Made by a program: the position numbers and the translations under genes. From positions 156,848-220,847 of the forward strand of contig JARGOX010000010.1 in the NCBI GenBank assembly GCA_029233925.1: a DNA stretch of 64,000 nucleotides, in the 5' to 3' direction. The notes under the pieces are model-generated. The model saw nothing but the letters and a program-made list of their open reading frames with translations. It was not told the origin of the DNA and ran no database searches. Position 1 is the stretch's first letter. Each line of letters opens with the position of its first letter. Positions 53,459-61,403 of the stretch are shown in pieces. The stretch is from Rhizobiaceae bacterium. GTDB lineage: Bacteria > Pseudomonadota > Alphaproteobacteria > Rhizobiales > Rhizobiaceae.

Positions 53459-56400
53459 ATGATCAGTTACCTGCAGCGCCGTGAAAAGTTGCGTAAGAGT
53501 ATCTCTGCAATAGCTCTGCTGGCTGCTTTGCCCCATGCATTGGTCGCCAATGCAGCGATGGCCCAGGAGGTCGTGACAGAGAATACATCGGATGGCCTGA
53601 GCTACAGCGACATTATCAGCTTTACCAATCCAGGGTTCACCGTAACCAATTATGGTGAAGACACAGGTGTTTATACCGAAGACATTACCGGGGATTTCTC
53701 AAACTCCGGATTCATTGCTGCAGATAGTTATGCAATATATGTCGATGGTAATATTGGCGGAGACTTTACAAATTCTGGTACGGCAACCGGGTATTACGGT
53801 ATTTATATCGGCGGAAATATTGCCGGAGATTTCACCAATTCCGGCAATGTGACGGGAAACGGGTATTATGGTGTCATTATTACTGACAGCGTGGATGGCG
53901 ATTTTACCAATACCTCTACGGGCAATATCTGGGGAGCAGACTATTACGGTGTGCAGATTCAGGACGATCTGGAAGGGGATTTTGTCAATGATGGTGAGAT
54001 CAACGGAAGATACTACGGCATCCACATTGGTGGCGATCTCAATGGCAATTTCACCAATACGGGCATTATAACCGCCAGAGACAACAATGAAGGGTATGGT
54101 GTCTGGGTCGAGGGTGACTTCGGTGGTGCGGATCGTGAATTCACCAATAGCGGGGATATAATCGGTGGTGAAACCGGTGTCTTTATCCAGCAGGACAATT
54201 TGCAGTATGAGGCCTCCTCCTATGGTGACCAGATTGGCTCCAATTTCACCGGCGATTTCACCAATAGCGGAAATATCACCGGAAAAGACGGAGACGGTGT
54301 CTTCGTTCAGGGCGATTTTGTCGGAAACTTTACCAATAGCGGCGACATTTCGGGTGACGATCACGGCTTTTATGTTGGTGTCAATGAATGGGTGAGTTTC
54401 GGTGGAAGTAACTACTATTTGACGCGTGGTAACTTCACCGGGGAATTTGACAACAGCGGCAATATCACCGGAGACAACAGCTATGCTGTGTTTGTCAACG
54501 GCGAATTCAACGGTAATTTCACCAATAGCGGCGATATAAGCGGCTCCGAATATGGTGTTGGTGTCGGCGAAAACATGACCGGCAATTTCACCAATAGCGG
54601 CAATATCACGGCGGATGATGAATACGGCTATGGTGTGATTCTTCAGGGAGACCTGAATGGAGAATTTTCCAATTCCGGCACCATATCCGGTGATGGCTAT
54701 GGTGTTTACATCTACGAAGATCTGAACGGTAATTTCACCAACTCAGGACGTATTTCAGGTGATACCTATGGTGTATATGTCGGAGGATCATCAGAGGGAG
54801 ATTTCACGAATTCCGGCAATATCACATCTGATGACTATGGCATTTTCATTGGTGATGATTTGGACGGAGACTTTACCAATTCAGGTAATATCTCCGGAGA
54901 CGATGAATACGGTATATATGTCGCAGGAGATATCGCAGGCGATTTCACCAATTCCGGCGATATCACATCGGATGAGTATGCAGTCTACATCGAATATGAT
55001 GTCGATGGCGATTTCACCAATACGGGCAGGCTCGACGGTGGGTCCTACGGAGCGGTGATATATGGCTATGTAGGCGGCAACTTCACCAACGAAGGGTCAA
55101 TCATGGGCAGCCAATATGGTGTCGTGATTGGTGACGGCCTTGATGGTGACTTCAGCAATTCCGGCAACATTACCAGCGACTATTATGGCGTCAATATCGA
55201 TGGCTATGTCGGTGGGAATTTCACCAATAGCGGCACTATTACCAGTGGATACTATGGGGTATTTTTCAATGATGGCCTGGGTGGTGATTTCACCAATTCC
55301 GGCACGATCAGGACCACAAGAGATGATTTCTACGGCGTAAGGATTGACGGTAACTATAGCGGTAATTTCACCAATTCGGGTGATATCATTGCGACAAATC
55401 CCATTGCTGTCTACTTTTATAACGGATTTGCCGAAGGCAATTTCGTAAATTCCGGCAACATCACGGCAAGTCAAGAGGCTGTTTATGTTGACAACGAGTT
55501 CATGGGCAATTTCACCAATACCGGTGTCATAACATCCACCAGTGACGACTACGGTGTTTTCGTCCTTGGCGATTTCGTCGGCGATTTCGTCAATATGGGA
55601 AATATTATTGGCGAAGAAGCGCAGGCAACCTATCTGCAGGACTTCACAGGAAACCTGACAACGCCGGTGAATCAGGGCGTGACGACAATGTTCGCGGATA
55701 TTCGTGACAAGACCGTTACCGCCTACGTGGATGGTTTCTATAAGGATGGCACCGAATGGACGGCACTTTACGCCTCTGAGGATCTTGAGTCCGATGAAGG
55801 CCTTCAGAGCGTGGTCGATACATCGGCGATGATGGATGTCTATATTGACGCCCTGGATTCTGAAAAATTCGTTCTCGGCCTGGATGCCAATGACATCAAT
55901 GAGGTTGTCAATGGTCAGGCCGAAGGTCTCGGTCTTCTTGCTCTTGCAGTTGATTTGATTGATGAGAATGAGGACGATGATGAGTCAGCAACGCCGGAGG
56001 AGCGTGCTCTTCTGGATGCGCTCTATCGGCAGGGCAGCGGGAGCGAAGTCGCTCAGGTTCTTGCCGATTACAGCCCATCAGGAAGCCACGGTTCCACAGC
56101 CGGCGCCTTTGCGGCCAATCAGCAGTTGATGGACACGCTTTCGCTGCGGCTGGGTGGCAGCAGCGGCGGCGCGAACACGGCGACCTTTGCGATGGCCAAT
56201 ACCAACAAGGGGCCGGCGAATGGTGCCAGTCAATGGTGGGTTCAGGGCTTTGGCGGTGTCGGCGACCTGACAAATGACGGCATTGTTGGCGGATATGACA
56301 TGCAGACGGTTGGCGTTGGCTTTGGTGTCGAAGCCGAAACCGGGGATGGAATGCTTGTCGGCGCTGCCTTTGCAGTTGCCGGGACGAATTTCGATGGATC

Positions 56401-57019
56401 TTCATCTTCCGGCGATGTTGTCAGCTACATGCCTGCGGTCTACGGCAAGTTCCAGGCCAATGACTGGTACCTGTCGGGAGTTGCCAGCGGCGCCTTCAAC
56501 CAGATTGATCAGTCGCGCTTCAATACGACTGCCAGTGAAACGCTGACAGCCGATTATTCCGGAGGCCAGGCAAACCTGCGGGCGGAAGCCGGCTATGACA
56601 TCAAGGCCAATGGCGCCGCATTCACTCCGTTCGTCGCTGGAACATTCGGCTATGTCAAAACGGATGCCTATGACGAGCAGGGTGGCGCAACAGCGCTCAG
56701 CGTCGGCAGCACCAGCGACACGCATTTCCTCGTGGAAGCCGGATCGCGGCTTTCAGCAACGCATGGCGCAACCACTTTCAATGCGGTGGCCGGTTGGCGT
56801 GAGGATTTTGGCACGCTGGATACGACAGTTTCTGCAAACCTGCAGAACAGCGCAAGTTTCACCAGCACTTATGACATCAATGTCAGCGGCTTCTTCGGTG
56901 GTGTGGGCTTTACTGTAGTGACAGCCCAGGACTTTGAGGTCGAAGCCGGTGTCAGTGGCATCATCGGATCAGACTACTCCAGCATTGACGGCCAGCTTGG
57001 CCTGAAGAAGAAATTCTGA
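53459..57019 (+). CDS. Type Va autotransporter 1 with N-glycosylation-sequon repeat passenger
   Basis: A 1186-residue surface protein. A Sec signal peptide ends NAAMA (A35). The passenger (about 40-740) is made of about 26 units with core GxFTNSGxIxG, each probably one beta-helix turn. It contains about 24 N-X-S/T sequons (mainly NFT, NIT, also NVT, NMT, NYS, NIS), whereas the whole barrel has about two. A linker (about 740-915) follows, then a 12-strand-type barrel from about residue 920 (SQWWVQGFGGVGDLTNDGIV) to the terminal Phe of GQLGLKKKF, the outer-membrane insertion signal. The HMW1C-type N-glycosyltransferase begins about 200 bases downstream, so cytoplasmic Asn glycosylation before export is expected (inference). 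Adhesin or biofilm role likely. Confidence 0.93.
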   Translation: MISYLQRREKLRKSISAIALLAALPHALVANAAMAQEVVTENTSDGLSYSDIISFTNPGFTVTNYGEDTGVYTEDITGDFSNSGFIAADSYAIYVDGNIGGDFTNSGTATGYYGIYIGGNIAGDFTNSGNVTGNGYYGVIITDSVDGDFTNTSTGNIWGADYYGVQIQDDLEGDFVNDGEINGRYYGIHIGGDLNGNFTNTGIITARDNNEGYGVWVEGDFGGADREFTNSGDIIGGETGVFIQQDNLQYEASSYGDQIGSNFTGDFTNSGNITGKDGDGVFVQGDFVGNFTNSGDISGDDHGFYVGVNEWVSFGGSNYYLTRGNFTGEFDNSGNITGDNSYAVFVNGEFNGNFTNSGDISGSEYGVGVGENMTGNFTNSGNITADDEYGYGVILQGDLNGEFSNSGTISGDGYGVYIYEDLNGNFTNSGRISGDTYGVYVGGSSEGDFTNSGNITSDDYGIFIGDDLDGDFTNSGNISGDDEYGIYVAGDIAGDFTNSGDITSDEYAVYIEYDVDGDFTNTGRLDGGSYGAVIYGYVGGNFTNEGSIMGSQYGVVIGDGLDGDFSNSGNITSDYYGVNIDGYVGGNFTNSGTITSGYYGVFFNDGLGGDFTNSGTIRTTRDDFYGVRIDGNYSGNFTNSGDIIATNPIAVYFYNGFAEGNFVNSGNITASQEAVYVDNEFMGNFTNTGVITSTSDDYGVFVLGDFVGDFVNMGNIIGEEAQATYLQDFTGNLTTPVNQGVTTMFADIRDKTVTAYVDGFYKDGTEWTALYASEDLESDEGLQSVVDTSAMMDVYIDALDSEKFVLGLDANDINEVVNGQAEGLGLLALAVDLIDENEDDDESATPEERALLDALYRQGSGSEVAQVLADYSPSGSHGSTAGAFAANQQLMDTLSLRLGGSSGGANTATFAMANTNKGPANGASQWWVQGFGGVGDLTNDGIVGGYDMQTVGVGFGVEAETGDGMLVGAAFAVAGTNFDGSSSSGDVVSYMPAVYGKFQANDWYLSGVASGAFNQIDQSRFNTTASETLTADYSGGQANLRAEAGYDIKANGAAFTPFVAGTFGYVKTDAYDEQGGATALSVGSTSDTHFLVEAGSRLSATHGATTFNAVAGWREDFGTLDTTVSANLQNSASFTSTYDINVSGFFGGVGFTVVTAQDFEVEAGVSGIIGSDYSSIDGQLGLKKKF
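53690..55612 (+). repeat. Coding repeat array of autotransporter 1 passenger
   Basis: About 26 degenerate units of roughly 60-90 bases, each encoding the hexad (D/N/E)F(T/S/V)N(S/T)G followed by x-I-x-(G/S/A) and an 8-14 residue linker ending in YGV or similar. The unit D-F-T-N-S-G-N-I-T makes one sequon (NIT); the unit G-N-F-T-N-S-G makes another (NFT). Codon choice varies between units, so the array is old or diversified, not a recent expansion. Confidence 0.9.
55709..55827 (+). repeat. 119-bp near-identical segment shared with autotransporter 2
   Basis: This segment encodes KTVTAYVDGFY and the EWTALYAS region and aligns without gaps to 62475-62593 with four mismatches. It lies in the linker between passenger and barrel, separated from the 403-bp identical block by diverged DNA. 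Confidence 0.85.
56418..56820 (+). repeat. 403-bp perfectly identical block shared with 63187-63589 (copy 1)
   Basis: Reading both segments side by side I find no difference over 403 bases, while codons directly outside differ even at silent positions (for example GATGTT versus GACATT just before, and ACGACA versus TCGTCC just after). It covers about residues 986-1120 in the barrel. Interpreted as recent gene conversion between the two autotransporter genes. Confidence 0.93.
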
Positions 57020-57037
57020 TTGGTTTGTCCTGAATGC

Positions 57038-57066
57038 AAAGCCCCGGCTGAAAGGCCGGGGCTTTT
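57038..57066 (+). terminator. Rho-independent terminator after autotransporter 1
   Basis: AAAGCCCCGGC, loop TGAAAG, GCCGGGGCTTTTT: an 11-base-pair stem with a T run, 19 bases after the stop. It separates autotransporter 1 from the glycosyltransferase gene, which therefore needs its own promoter. A decayed relative follows autotransporter 2. Confidence 0.93.
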
Positions 57067-57226
57067 TGCGTTTACATACAGTTTTCCCGCAGTTTAACTG
57101 TTCTTTTCAAATGGCTTGAGCCAGATCAGGCAGTAAAGGCTTCAAACCTTTGTCGCTGCCGTGACACAGATGACAACAGACTGGTTGTCGCCATCACGCC
57201 AACCAGAGCTCCGGAAGGATCATACC

Positions 57227-59041
57227 ATGGATGAAAACGGGGCGCTGACAATCCGTTGTTTTGAACAGCAGGTTTGGCGCGGCAGCAATGAAACTGCTCT
57301 GGACAGCTTGCTCCGGTTGATGGGTGCCCTGTCGGCAAGCGGAGGCCGTCTGGGGAATATTCCGGGCAAGGAGTTCCAGCCCGCCTTCCAGACACTACGC
57401 GCAGAGGAAGAGGCCACCCGGCTGGCTGCCGCCATTGCGGACCTCCTCGCCCGACCGGACTGCATCATTGATGAAAAACGCCTGCTGCGTTTCATGGTGT
57501 TTCACCGCTGGTTTGCGCTTGTTTTCAATGCCAGTTCCTTTGGCAACACGGACTTTATTCTGGAGCGGCTGGGTTTTGAGCCGACCACGGATTTTTTAAA
57601 GACGGCTCAACCGCATGAATTGTTCAAGCTGAGCATTCTCTATGGTGCGGAATCGACCCTGCCGATCAATTTCACAACTTTTTTCAAACGCGCTCCCAAA
57701 CTGGCGACTTCGCTTGCCATCGCCATACTTTCCAACCGTCTGCTGGCGACTCCAAGTGCGCATCAAAAACGTGAACTCCTGCTGCGATGGATTACCGAAG
57801 CGCTGGGCAAACTGGACAATATCGCCGCATTGCCGGTCGAAATCCTTGTCGATCTGTGGATGCATTCAAGCTATGGGCTGGAGAAAGACAAGCATGACGT
57901 CAAGCGGCCGCTCAACACGCTGCTGCGTCGTCATATGAGCGATTTCGGCATCGTTGATCCACAATTGAAGCCCAGAGCCTCGTCTTCAAGACCCACCATT
58001 TTTGTCATGCTGGAATGGTTCCACAAGAGACATTCCATCATGCGTACCCATTCCATATCCATGAATGCACTGCGCGAGCATTACCGCATGGTTGGTTTTG
58101 GTCCCAAGGGCATGGTCGATGAGGCCGGTAAAGCCTTGTTCGATGAGTTCCATGTCTTTGGTCCCTATTCACCAGACCTGCGTTTCCTGAAACCTGTTCT
58201 GAAACTGGTTGAGGAGCACCGGCCCGTCGCGACCTATTTCCCGTCGGTGGGCATGGCCCTGCACAGCCTCTATCTCGTCAATATCCGGCTGGCGCCCACC
58301 CAGCTTATCGCACTCGGTCACCCGGCGACGACCCATTCCGACAAGGTCGATCATGTTGTTGTCGAAGAGGATTATGTCGGGGATGTTGCGCTGTTCAGTG
58401 AACAGGTCACGCAGGTTCCCAAAAACGCCTTGCCCTATTTTGAGCCAACCGTGCAATTGCCAGAAGCGCCGGGAAAAGCCGGTGGTCCGGTCAGGATTGC
58501 CGTTCCGGCGGCCATCATGAAGCTCAATCCCCTCTTTCTGGAGACCTGCCGGGCAATCCAGCAACAGGCGCGGCACGAAGTCGAATTTCATTTTCTGCTC
58601 GGTGGTGCGCCGGAACTGGTCCACAGCTACGCCAAAAAGGCCATCGCACAGGTTCTGCCGGGCGCCATCGTGCATGAAACCGCGGCCTACGAGCACTATA
58701 TGGCCAATATCGCCCTATGCGACATGTTCGCCAATCCGTTTCCTTTTGGAAATACCAATGGCATCGTGGACACGGTCTTTTGCGGGCTGCCGGGGATCTG
58801 CTTCACGGGCGCCGAGGTGCATTCGCATATCGACGAAGGCATGTTCCGGCGCATGAATTTTCCCGATTGGACGATTGCGGCAACGCCAGAGGATTATATC
58901 AGCGCCGCGCTGCGGATGATCGACGATCCGGCGCTTCGCGACCGGATGTCTGCTGACATTCGCAAGCAGAGACCGGACAAGACGCTTTATGTGGGCAATC
59001 CGGGTGCATTCAGCGATGTATTCCGCGCGCTTGTTGATTAA
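57227..59041 (+). CDS. HMW1C-family cytoplasmic protein N-glycosyltransferase (GT41)
   Basis: A 604-residue enzyme, the same size as Actinobacillus HMW1C/NGT (about 620). The whole length matches that family: LLRFMVFHRWFALVFNASSF in the helical N-domain, KHDVKRPLNTLLRRHMSDFG, RTHSISMNALREHYRMVGFG, RLAPTQLIALGHPATTHSDK (about 360-380), AAIMKLNPLFLETC and NPFPFGNTNGIVD (about 502-514), which bind UDP-sugar, then TGAEVHSHIDEGMFRRM. Known members attach glucose or galactose from UDP-sugars to Asn in N-X-S/T of adhesins, in the cytoplasm without lipid carrier. GGAAGGA precedes ATG 57227. It lies between two sequon-bearing autotransporters. The N-terminal helical domain and absence of TPRs separate it from OGT. 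Confidence 0.93.
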   Translation: MDENGALTIRCFEQQVWRGSNETALDSLLRLMGALSASGGRLGNIPGKEFQPAFQTLRAEEEATRLAAAIADLLARPDCIIDEKRLLRFMVFHRWFALVFNASSFGNTDFILERLGFEPTTDFLKTAQPHELFKLSILYGAESTLPINFTTFFKRAPKLATSLAIAILSNRLLATPSAHQKRELLLRWITEALGKLDNIAALPVEILVDLWMHSSYGLEKDKHDVKRPLNTLLRRHMSDFGIVDPQLKPRASSSRPTIFVMLEWFHKRHSIMRTHSISMNALREHYRMVGFGPKGMVDEAGKALFDEFHVFGPYSPDLRFLKPVLKLVEEHRPVATYFPSVGMALHSLYLVNIRLAPTQLIALGHPATTHSDKVDHVVVEEDYVGDVALFSEQVTQVPKNALPYFEPTVQLPEAPGKAGGPVRIAVPAAIMKLNPLFLETCRAIQQQARHEVEFHFLLGGAPELVHSYAKKAIAQVLPGAIVHETAAYEHYMANIALCDMFANPFPFGNTNGIVDTVFCGLPGICFTGAEVHSHIDEGMFRRMNFPDWTIAATPEDYISAALRMIDDPALRDRMSADIRKQRPDKTLYVGNPGAFSDVFRALVD

Positions 59042-59071
59042 GGAAGCATACCATCTTCAACACGGTCAGTT

Positions 59072-59737
59072 TCATCCTGATGCGCCACTCGTTTCCTGCT
59101 TGAAGATTGCCAGGGCCTCATCAAGATTGGCGGCAATGTCAATGCCCATGGATCCGGCGTCGAATGAAGGCGGAATGCCTGCCTGCTGCACGCCGTGGCC
59201 GGTCTTCACCAGCAGTCCGCGCGCCATGCCGCCGCGCGCGGCCGCTTCCAGATCGGACCATTTGTCTCCCACCAGAACCGAGCGGGACAGGTCGAGCCGG
59301 CATTGATCACGCACGGCCATGATCATGCCGGGGTTGGGTTTGCGCCAGGGGTGATTGTCAATGGCGAAGGGCGGCTTGCCATCGCGATGATAGGCGCAGG
59401 CCACGACAAAATCCACATGCGCACCGTCGCACTGCAATTGCCGGTCCAATTCGCTCTGGACAGCGGCAAAAGCCTGCCAATCGTAGTAGCCGCGACCGAC
59501 GCCCGATTGGTTGGTGATGACAATCACCGGAATGCGCTGGCGATTGGCCCAGCCTATGAGCCTTGCAGCGCCATCGACGAGGCGGACATCCTCGACGCGG
59601 CCGAGATAGCCCGTCTCTTCCAGTATGACGCCATCCCTGTCCAGGAACAGTCCGGGCAGGCCGTCCCAGTCCCTGTCTGTGCGGTTTTCCAGCCAAAGGC
59701 CGACACCATCGCAAATACGTTTGTCATTGTGGATCAT
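59072..59737 (-). CDS. gmhB: D-glycero-D-manno-heptose 1,7-bisphosphate 7-phosphatase (HAD-IIIA)
   Basis: A 221-residue HAD phosphatase. FLDRDGVI holds the nucleophile Asp and acid Asp, VITNQSGVGRGYYDW the second motif, and CAYHRDGKPPF, WRKPNPGMI and LVGDKWSDLEAA the rest, in GmhB order. The four-cysteine zinc loop of E. coli GmhB is not kept: only the first Cys of the CxxH part is present and the later Cys pair is replaced, so it may belong to a zinc-free histidinol-phosphatase-like variant. It removes the 7-phosphate in ADP-heptose synthesis. The gene overlaps the epimerase gene by 14 bases. Confidence 0.85.
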   Translation of the reverse strand: MIHNDKRICDGVGLWLENRTDRDWDGLPGLFLDRDGVILEETGYLGRVEDVRLVDGAARLIGWANRQRIPVIVITNQSGVGRGYYDWQAFAAVQSELDRQLQCDGAHVDFVVACAYHRDGKPPFAIDNHPWRKPNPGMIMAVRDQCRLDLSRSVLVGDKWSDLEAAARGGMARGLLVKTGHGVQQAGIPPSFDAGSMGIDIAANLDEALAIFKQETSGASG

Positions 59738-60908
59738 TTGTCTGGCTCGTCAGCGTGTCTTGCCGGTTGAATATTCGGTCGGCTTCCCCGAGCGCAAACA
59801 CGATGTGATAAAGGGTGCTGGCGGGAACAAAATCCACCTTCATCGATCCATCCGCATTGAAATGATCAAGCCAGCCGGCGGGAAATGGCTTGCCAAGGAA
59901 CTGCGTTTCAAGCGTTTCAAGCAGGCTTTCAGCCATATCCGGCATGGACGCACGACCCTTCAGATGTTCGCTTGCCGCCGCTTTCAAAGCTTCCGTATGC
60001 GGCCAGGATCGAAAACTTCGATCGGCTATGGTGCCATTGTCCAGAACAGCGTCAACGATCATGCCTTTTGAAGTTCCGAACCTGCTGGCCTTTAAATACA
60101 GAGCATCGGCAAAGTGTTGCACGTTGCGTTCCCTGTGCTGCGCATAGGTATGCAGCAGCCACACCCATTCGAAATGGTGACCGGGTTCAAAGGTTCGGCC
60201 CCTGGCCCCTGCAGCCGGTTTCCAGTCGTCTGAGAAATCTTCTACCAGTATTGATGTGTCGGGCTGGAAGAACTTTTCCTCGAAGAGTTGAAAAACCTGG
60301 TCTGCACGGGCGAGGAAGCGGCTCTCTCCCGTCACGTCATACCAGGCCAGTGCGGCTTCAAACAGATGCATATGCGGGTTTTGACGTCTTTCCCGTACAT
60401 CGGGTCCCTTATGGGTGACAAAGCCGCCATGAGGCGGCAGCGTCAGGTGGCGATCCATAAAGGCAAAGGTCTGATCGGCGAGTGCGAGATAGCGCGCCTC
60501 AGGCTGCAGGCGATAGGCCCAGGCCAGACCAAAAAGCGCAAAGGCCTGGGTGTATGAAGCGCGCGTGGCATCGACGATCGCGCCATCGGCTGCGACAGAA
60601 TAAACCCAGCCCGGTTGGTCGTTGCCGCCCCAATGCCTGCTGATCATGGTATCGGCAGCCCTGATGGCGTGTTCGCCGCCGCCGGGAAACCATCCTGATC
60701 GTGCCGCCTGCGCAAAAACCGCAATCTGTCGGCCTTGTACAAGCGTGCGCTGCGGCGCTGATGTTATCGGCTGGCCGGTAAAAGCGAGTCTTTCATGAAA
60801 AGAGCCGCTCGCCTCGTCGAACCCGATCTCGCCCCAAAAGGGCAGGGCCACCCGGGTGCACCATGATTTGACACGTTCAAGCGATTCCAATGCGCTGGCA
60901 ATCCCCAT
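59724..60908 (-). CDS. AGE-family sugar epimerase/isomerase
   Basis: About 394 residues forming an (alpha/alpha)6 barrel. ALPFWGEIGFDEASGSFHER, RTLVQGRQIAVFAQA, QNPHMHLFEAALAW and FEPGHHFEWVWLL carry the conserved Arg, Glu and His residues of the N-acylglucosamine 2-epimerase / mannose isomerase family. The start is uncertain: ATG 60908 fits the family N-terminus; TTG 60977 gives a longer form. It is coupled to gmhB, and could supply mannose, or a sedoheptulose- or ManNAc-type sugar for the glycan pathway (inference). Confidence 0.85.
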   Translation of the reverse strand: MGIASALESLERVKSWCTRVALPFWGEIGFDEASGSFHERLAFTGQPITSAPQRTLVQGRQIAVFAQAARSGWFPGGGEHAIRAADTMISRHWGGNDQPGWVYSVAADGAIVDATRASYTQAFALFGLAWAYRLQPEARYLALADQTFAFMDRHLTLPPHGGFVTHKGPDVRERRQNPHMHLFEAALAWYDVTGESRFLARADQVFQLFEEKFFQPDTSILVEDFSDDWKPAAGARGRTFEPGHHFEWVWLLHTYAQHRERNVQHFADALYLKASRFGTSKGMIVDAVLDNGTIADRSFRSWPHTEALKAAASEHLKGRASMPDMAESLLETLETQFLGKPFPAGWLDHFNADGSMKVDFVPASTLYHIVFALGEADRIFNRQDTLTSQTNDPQ

Positions 60909-61403
60909 TGCGGATGATGGCTCATAGGCGGTCAGATGACCACCATCTCCTACAACAGCTGCACCGGAGATTGTCAAGCACCGGTTTATCGCCTCCGGTT
61001 ACATGGGGTTTGCCGGCCACTGGACAGCGAAGGCCCCCGTTTCTGCGGTGCCAAATGCATGGTGTAGTCGGGCCGTGAGATTGCTCAGGGATATATGTGG
61101 TCTGTTCGGGTTGCTGTCTCCCTCATTCCATGCATTGCCCGGCAGGCATGCAAAACGACAGCTGGTTGGCTTCCCGGACCGGATAGAGCGCTGTTCGTTG
61201 AAAGAACATGTCGCCGCCACTGTGGAAAAGTTCACATATCACCATGGCAAAAAGAGTACTGCCGGATGCGGGAAGATGTTGGAGCCATAGCTGAATTGTG
61301 TTGTGCACAGTGCTGTTGGCATGAACGGATTTCTTAAACGTTCACAAAACAGCATTTTTCTGTATGCTGGTGCAATAGAGGGATTTGTTGAGGGGGAATC
61401 GAA
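60909..61403. other. Divergent promoter region upstream of autotransporter 2
   Basis: About 500 bases between the epimerase and autotransporter 2 with no supported gene. An inverted repeat CAGCAT-N8-ATGCTG lies at 61350-61369, 35 bases before the ATG, so it would be in or near the 5' leader and could form a hairpin or a regulator site. GAGGGGGAATC just before 61404 is the ribosome-binding site. Confidence 0.45.

Noticed and set aside
53690..55612. Array resembling a CRISPR or satellite repeat
   Set aside because: Units are degenerate, in frame, and encode protein repeats of an autotransporter; no spacers and no cas genes.
57227..59041. OGT/SPINDLY-type O-GlcNAc transferase
   Set aside because: It is also in GT41, but TPR repeats are absent and the N-terminal helical domain and motifs match HMW1C throughout.
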